DNA from: JAOUJD01 sp963811265
GTDB taxonomy: Bacteria; Pseudomonadota; Gammaproteobacteria; Burkholderiales; Burkholderiaceae_F
Reading direction: 5' to 3'
Assembly (NCBI GenBank): GCA_963811265.1
Contig: CAWEQS010000026.1
Span: 620,001-684,000 of the forward strand
Length of the DNA: 64,000 bases
Positions 61,022 through 64,000 of the stretch are shown here, one piece after another. How positions within the stretch are numbered: position 1 is the first letter of the stretch; every line of letters starts with the position of its first letter. The position numbers and the translations under genes are program-made. The notes under the pieces are model-generated. The model ran no database searches. It saw nothing but the letters and a program-made list of their open reading frames with translations, and was not told the origin of the DNA.

Positions 61022-62656
61022 CTAGGCAGAGTCGGGCTCGCGCTTCGCGGGCGCAGCGAACCAGTGCGCCTTCGGCACGACCACCGGCGACTCGGGCTGG
61101 CCGAAGAAGTGCGGCGACATGATCTGCACACCGTGCTCGTTGAACTCGTCCTGGATGCTCGCGTGCAGCGCGGACAGGACCGGGATCCGCTCGGAGGCGT
61201 TGTCGAGGTGCACGAAGAGTTCGTACTCGACGTAGAAGTCCGACAGCGCGCGCTGGTAGACGTATGGCGCGGGATCGCGACGCACCTTCGGCGTCTTCTC
61301 CGCGGCCGCGACCAGCAGCGCGTGGACCTGCCGCCACGGAGCGTCGTAGCCGATCGTGACCTTGCTCGTCAGCAGCGTGCCCTGCGTGCCGGCGAGCTTC
61401 GAGTAGTTGTGGATCGGGCTGGCGACCAGCACCGAGTTCGGGATCGTGATCTCCTCGTTGCGCACGTTCACGATCTTGGTCGCCAGCGCCGCCACTTCCA
61501 TGACCACGCCTTCGACGTCGTTGATGCGGACGAAGTCGCCACGCCGAAGCGCGCGCGAGTAGACCACGACCAGGCCGCTCATCGCCTGGGTCATGAGACC
61601 CGTCGAGCCGAGCGACAGCACCAGGCCGAGCAGCACCGACAGGCCCTTGAAGGCGTCGCTGTCCGAGCCCGGGATGAACGGATAGGCAACCGCCAGGGCA
61701 AGCAGCCACGCGATGACGGTCACGATGCGCCGCGTCGCCCCGGCCGTTTCCGGGTGCAGGTACGGCAGCCGCAGCCGTCCCGCGTGCACGCTGTCGAAGA
61801 AGTAGCCGAGCACGTCGATGATCGCGCGCGTCACGCCGAACACGATCAGGATCGTGATCAGGCCGGGCAGTCCGGAGACCAGTCCCCCGCCGAGCCATGT
61901 CAGCGTGTCGATGATGAACTGGCCGAGGCGCTGGCCGATCGGCTGCGTCAGCGGAAACCGCTCGAGCACGTACGTCGCCCAGGCGTAACCGAGGACGAGA
62001 TAGATCAGCCACTTGACGATCTGCGCGACGCGCACGAGGAAGCGGAACAGGAACTCCCTGAACGTCGCGAGCGATTCCCGCGCGGCGACCGCGTCCCGCT
62101 TGCGCTCGAGCCAGCCGATGCCGGCGCGGAAGGCGCGGCTGAACCCGTAGACGAGCGCCGCAAGGATCGCGGTGGCGATCGCGGCCCGCAGCAGCGCCGC
62201 GAGCGCCAGGGCCGGGCGGCGGGTGTCCAGCCAGACGCGCCTGACTTCCTCGAGGTTGGCCAGGGTCTGCTTCACCAGCGCGTCGTGGGTCTGGCCGATC
62301 GTGGGATCGACGTCGCCTTCGAGCACGGCGAACAGCAACCGGTCGCCGAGCATGATCTGCACGCCCTTGGCGCCGCCGAGCTGGAGCGGCTCGGTGTGGA
62401 GCGGAGCGTCCATGACGTCCCTTGGGCGCACCTCGCTCAAGCGCTCCTGGGCCCGCTGCACGCGCACTTCCGGGCTCGATCCCACCAGCGGGACGCGCAT
62501 CGTGATCACGTCCCGGTTCAGCACGCGCAGGACGGCGGGCTGATCGACCCGGTCTGGCTTGCCTTCCGCCGCCTGCGCGGGCGCGACTGCGCAGAGCAGC
62601 GTGCCGAGCACCAGCGCCACCGCCCAGCGGGCGCCGTCGAGCAGCCTTCCCCTCAT
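61022..62656 (-). CDS. MscS-family mechanosensitive channel
   Basis: Inner-membrane channel that relieves osmotic stress, 544 residues. A signal-like N-terminus (WAVALVLGTLLCAVAPAQAA), a periplasmic domain (about 25-150), five or so membrane segments and the MscS core: pore helix region LGSTGLMTQAMSGLVVVYSRALRRGDFVRI, beta domain VEGVVMEVAALATKIVNVRNEEITIPNSVL, and a C-terminal alpha/beta domain. ATG 62656 is chosen; the longer frame begins 28 codons earlier without support. Confidence 0.92.
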   Translation of the reverse strand: MRGRLLDGARWAVALVLGTLLCAVAPAQAAEGKPDRVDQPAVLRVLNRDVITMRVPLVGSSPEVRVQRAQERLSEVRPRDVMDAPLHTEPLQLGGAKGVQIMLGDRLLFAVLEGDVDPTIGQTHDALVKQTLANLEEVRRVWLDTRRPALALAALLRAAIATAILAALVYGFSRAFRAGIGWLERKRDAVAARESLATFREFLFRFLVRVAQIVKWLIYLVLGYAWATYVLERFPLTQPIGQRLGQFIIDTLTWLGGGLVSGLPGLITILIVFGVTRAIIDVLGYFFDSVHAGRLRLPYLHPETAGATRRIVTVIAWLLALAVAYPFIPGSDSDAFKGLSVLLGLVLSLGSTGLMTQAMSGLVVVYSRALRRGDFVRINDVEGVVMEVAALATKIVNVRNEEITIPNSVLVASPIHNYSKLAGTQGTLLTSKVTIGYDAPWRQVHALLVAAAEKTPKVRRDPAPYVYQRALSDFYVEYELFVHLDNASERIPVLSALHASIQDEFNEHGVQIMSPHFFGQPESPVVVPKAHWFAAPAKREPDSA

Positions 62657-62736
62657 GTCCGTCTCGCTTCGTTGTGCCGGCAGCGCGCCAACTCTGTCCA
62701 AGGGCACGAACAGGTGAATTCGGTTACGGCAACCCG

Positions 62737-63033
62737 TCAACCAAGACCGAGCAGGCGCCCGATCCGCGTCAGGTAGTCCGCCCCGATGAAAGCGTCGGTC
62801 TCGAGCTCGTCGCCCAGGCCCTGGAGCCGGCCGCGCACGCCGACGAGTCCCTGGCTGACCGCGGCCTGGGACGGCGTGTCCGAGGCCAGCGCGGCGCGCA
62901 GCTGCTCGACCTCGGCCTGCAAGGTCTCCACGCTCGCGCCGCCGGTACGCGCGCGCTCGATATCACGTTCGAGCTGCTCCACCAACTGGGCGACTTCGTC
63001 GAGGTCGACCGGGCGGCCGTTGGGTGTGGCCAT
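62737..63033 (-). CDS. Small coiled-coil hypothetical protein
   Basis: Function not recognised. 98 residues, strongly helical: VAQLVEQLERDIERARTGGASVETLQAEVEQLRAAL, then VSQGLVGVRGRLQGLGDELETDAFIGADYLTRIGRLLGL. AGGAGG lies seven bases before the ATG. No membrane segment. 80 bp upstream of the MscS gene on the same strand, possibly co-transcribed. Confidence 0.75.
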   Translation of the reverse strand: MATPNGRPVDLDEVAQLVEQLERDIERARTGGASVETLQAEVEQLRAALASDTPSQAAVSQGLVGVRGRLQGLGDELETDAFIGADYLTRIGRLLGLG

Positions 63034-63112
63034 GACAATCCTCCTGCTGCGACGAGGCCAGTCTACCCCGCAGTCCGCCGCGGGGACGGGCGCGGGCCTT
63101 GCGGTAAATTCA

Positions 63113-63793
63113 ATGACCATGAATCTGCTGCACGACAACGCGCCACTGGCCCTGGTCGTCCTCGGCTGGATCGTCGTGATCCCCTGGACCGTGCGGTCCG
63201 CGGTCGCGGTGCGCCGGCAGTTCCTGCCATCGCCGCTCGTGGAGCACGCCTGGCTCGGAGCGATCGTCGCCACCGCCTTCCTGTGGCAGCTGCACGTGCG
63301 CTCACCGGTCGGGCTCGACTTCGGCCTGCTCGGCGGCGCGCTCTTCACGCTGGTGTTCGGCCGGGCGCGCGCCATCCTCGGCCTCCTCTCCGCGCTCGCC
63401 CTGCACACCGTGATGGCCGACGGGTCGTGGCTCAACTTCGGCATCAACGGCACGCTGCTCGCGGTCGTCCCGGCCTGCGCCGCGAGCGTGCTGCAACGGC
63501 TCATAGAGCGCTGGCTGCCGCGGAACATCTTCGTTTTCATCATCGGCAACGGTCTCTTCGTGACGATGGCGGTCACCGCGCTCGCGAGCGCCCTGCTGCT
63601 CGCCGCCGCCTCCACAGGCGCGCACGCCGTGCTGCGGCAGCTGAACGAACACATCGCGTACTCGCTGCTGCTGGCCTGGGGCGAAGCGCTCGCGTCCGGC
63701 ATGATCTTCTCGGCGCTCGTGGTCTTCCTGCCGCAGGCCGTCCTCACGTACCGCCAGGACACCTATCTCCCGCCACGCCGGCCGTCTGTTTGA
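63113..63793 (+). CDS. CbiM-like energy-coupling-factor permease
   Basis: Polytopic membrane protein of 226 residues resembling the CbiM/NikM substrate-binding component of ECF transporters for cobalt or nickel (HTVMADGSWLNFGINGTLLAVVPACAAS; IAYSLLLAWGEALASGMIFSALVVFLPQAVLTY). At least six hydrophobic segments. The short His-containing N-terminus (MNLLHDN) may be the metal site, as in CbiM. No partner ATPase or CbiQ/CbiN gene adjoins it. Confidence 0.75.
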   Translation: MTMNLLHDNAPLALVVLGWIVVIPWTVRSAVAVRRQFLPSPLVEHAWLGAIVATAFLWQLHVRSPVGLDFGLLGGALFTLVFGRARAILGLLSALALHTVMADGSWLNFGINGTLLAVVPACAASVLQRLIERWLPRNIFVFIIGNGLFVTMAVTALASALLLAAASTGAHAVLRQLNEHIAYSLLLAWGEALASGMIFSALVVFLPQAVLTYRQDTYLPPRRPSV

Positions 63794-63856
63794 GCAGGCC
63801 CGGGCGGCCCGACCGCGTCGACGCGCCGTACACTCGGCGCCTGCTCAGGAACCGCC

Positions 63857-64000
63857 ATGCCCTCGACCCGCTCCGGCGCCCGACTTCTCGTCGATCAACT
63901 GCTGATCCAGGGCGTGAACCACGCGTTCTGCGTGCCTGGTGAAAGCTACCTCGCTGTCCTCGACGCGCTGTACGACGCGCGCGAGATGATCAAGCTGGTC
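63857..64000 (+). CDS. Thiamine-diphosphate-dependent enzyme, N-terminal fragment
   Basis: Only 48 residues lie in the window: ARLLVDQLLIQGVNHAFCVPGESYLAVLDALYDA. The ...GVNHAFCVPGES(Y) start is that of acetolactate-synthase-like/benzoylformate-decarboxylase-like enzymes, including the conserved Glu region that activates TPP. The exact reaction cannot be told. The gene continues beyond the window. Confidence 0.85.
   Translation, partial: MPSTRSGARLLVDQLLIQGVNHAFCVPGESYLAVLDALYDAREMIKLV

Overview
This window comes from a GC-rich Gram-negative bacterium, almost certainly a betaproteobacterium and probably of the order Burkholderiales. The evidence is the protein families, a Burkholderiales-like gene order (rplU-rpmA-obgE-proB; ispB-tRNA-Pro-corC-pilBCD-coaE-zapD-yacG), a MutT/ThiE fusion, FlhDC-type flagellar control, and an RNase P RNA of the short betaproteobacterial form. 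Genus cannot be fixed from the sequence alone.

Layout. 1-6200: the 3' part of rppH, then proB, obgE, rpmA and rplU on the minus strand; ispB, tRNA-Pro(CGG) and a CorC/HlyC-type membrane protein on the plus strand. 6377-11908: type IV pilus biogenesis (pilB, pilC, pilD) with coaE, zapD and yacG. 11833-20449: minus-strand housekeeping genes (mutT/thiE, DUF815 ATPase, argJ, secA, M23 peptidase, lpxC) with one opposing DUF721 gene. 20536-38598: a complete division and cell wall (dcw) cluster, mraZ-rsmH-ftsL-ftsI-murE-murF-mraY-murD-ftsW-murG-murC-ddlB-ftsQ-ftsA-ftsZ, tightly coupled by ATGA/GTGA overlaps and headed by an MraZ-box promoter. 38961-39278: rnpB. 39347-50306: signal transduction (REC-histidine kinase plus LuxR regulator, GGDEF-EAL protein, a second kinase, an ANTAR regulator and a nine-PAS kinase). 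50431-56719: flagellar regulators (flgM, fliA, two PilZ brake proteins, fliT, flhDC, a CheY-like protein) with no flagellar structural gene. 56829-64000: a YeeE/YedE pair, a lysine/alanine repeat protein, a FadL-type porin, an aldo/keto reductase, an MscS-type channel, a CbiM-like permease and the start of a TPP-dependent enzyme.

How the parts fit. The dcw block makes UDP-MurNAc-pentapeptide, lipid I/II and the divisome; lpxC, secA and the M23 peptidase continue the envelope theme. The 50-56 kb block looks like a command centre for motility: FlhDC (class I), FliA with its anti-sigma factor FlgM (which has a sigma-28 promoter), FliT, and YcgR-like c-di-GMP brakes, next to sensor kinases and a c-di-GMP enzyme.

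Points needing care. Seven genes carry single-base frameshifts (ftsZ, murC, ftsW, murD, a kinase, yeeE, fadL). Six are +1 and one is -1, and four are in normally essential genes, so assembly error is the simplest reading. The least explained region is the fliT-flhD gap, which holds an orphan minus-strand terminator, a perfect sigma-28 -10 element and a palindrome. A small family of dispersed palindromic repeats lies beside ftsZ and flhDC.
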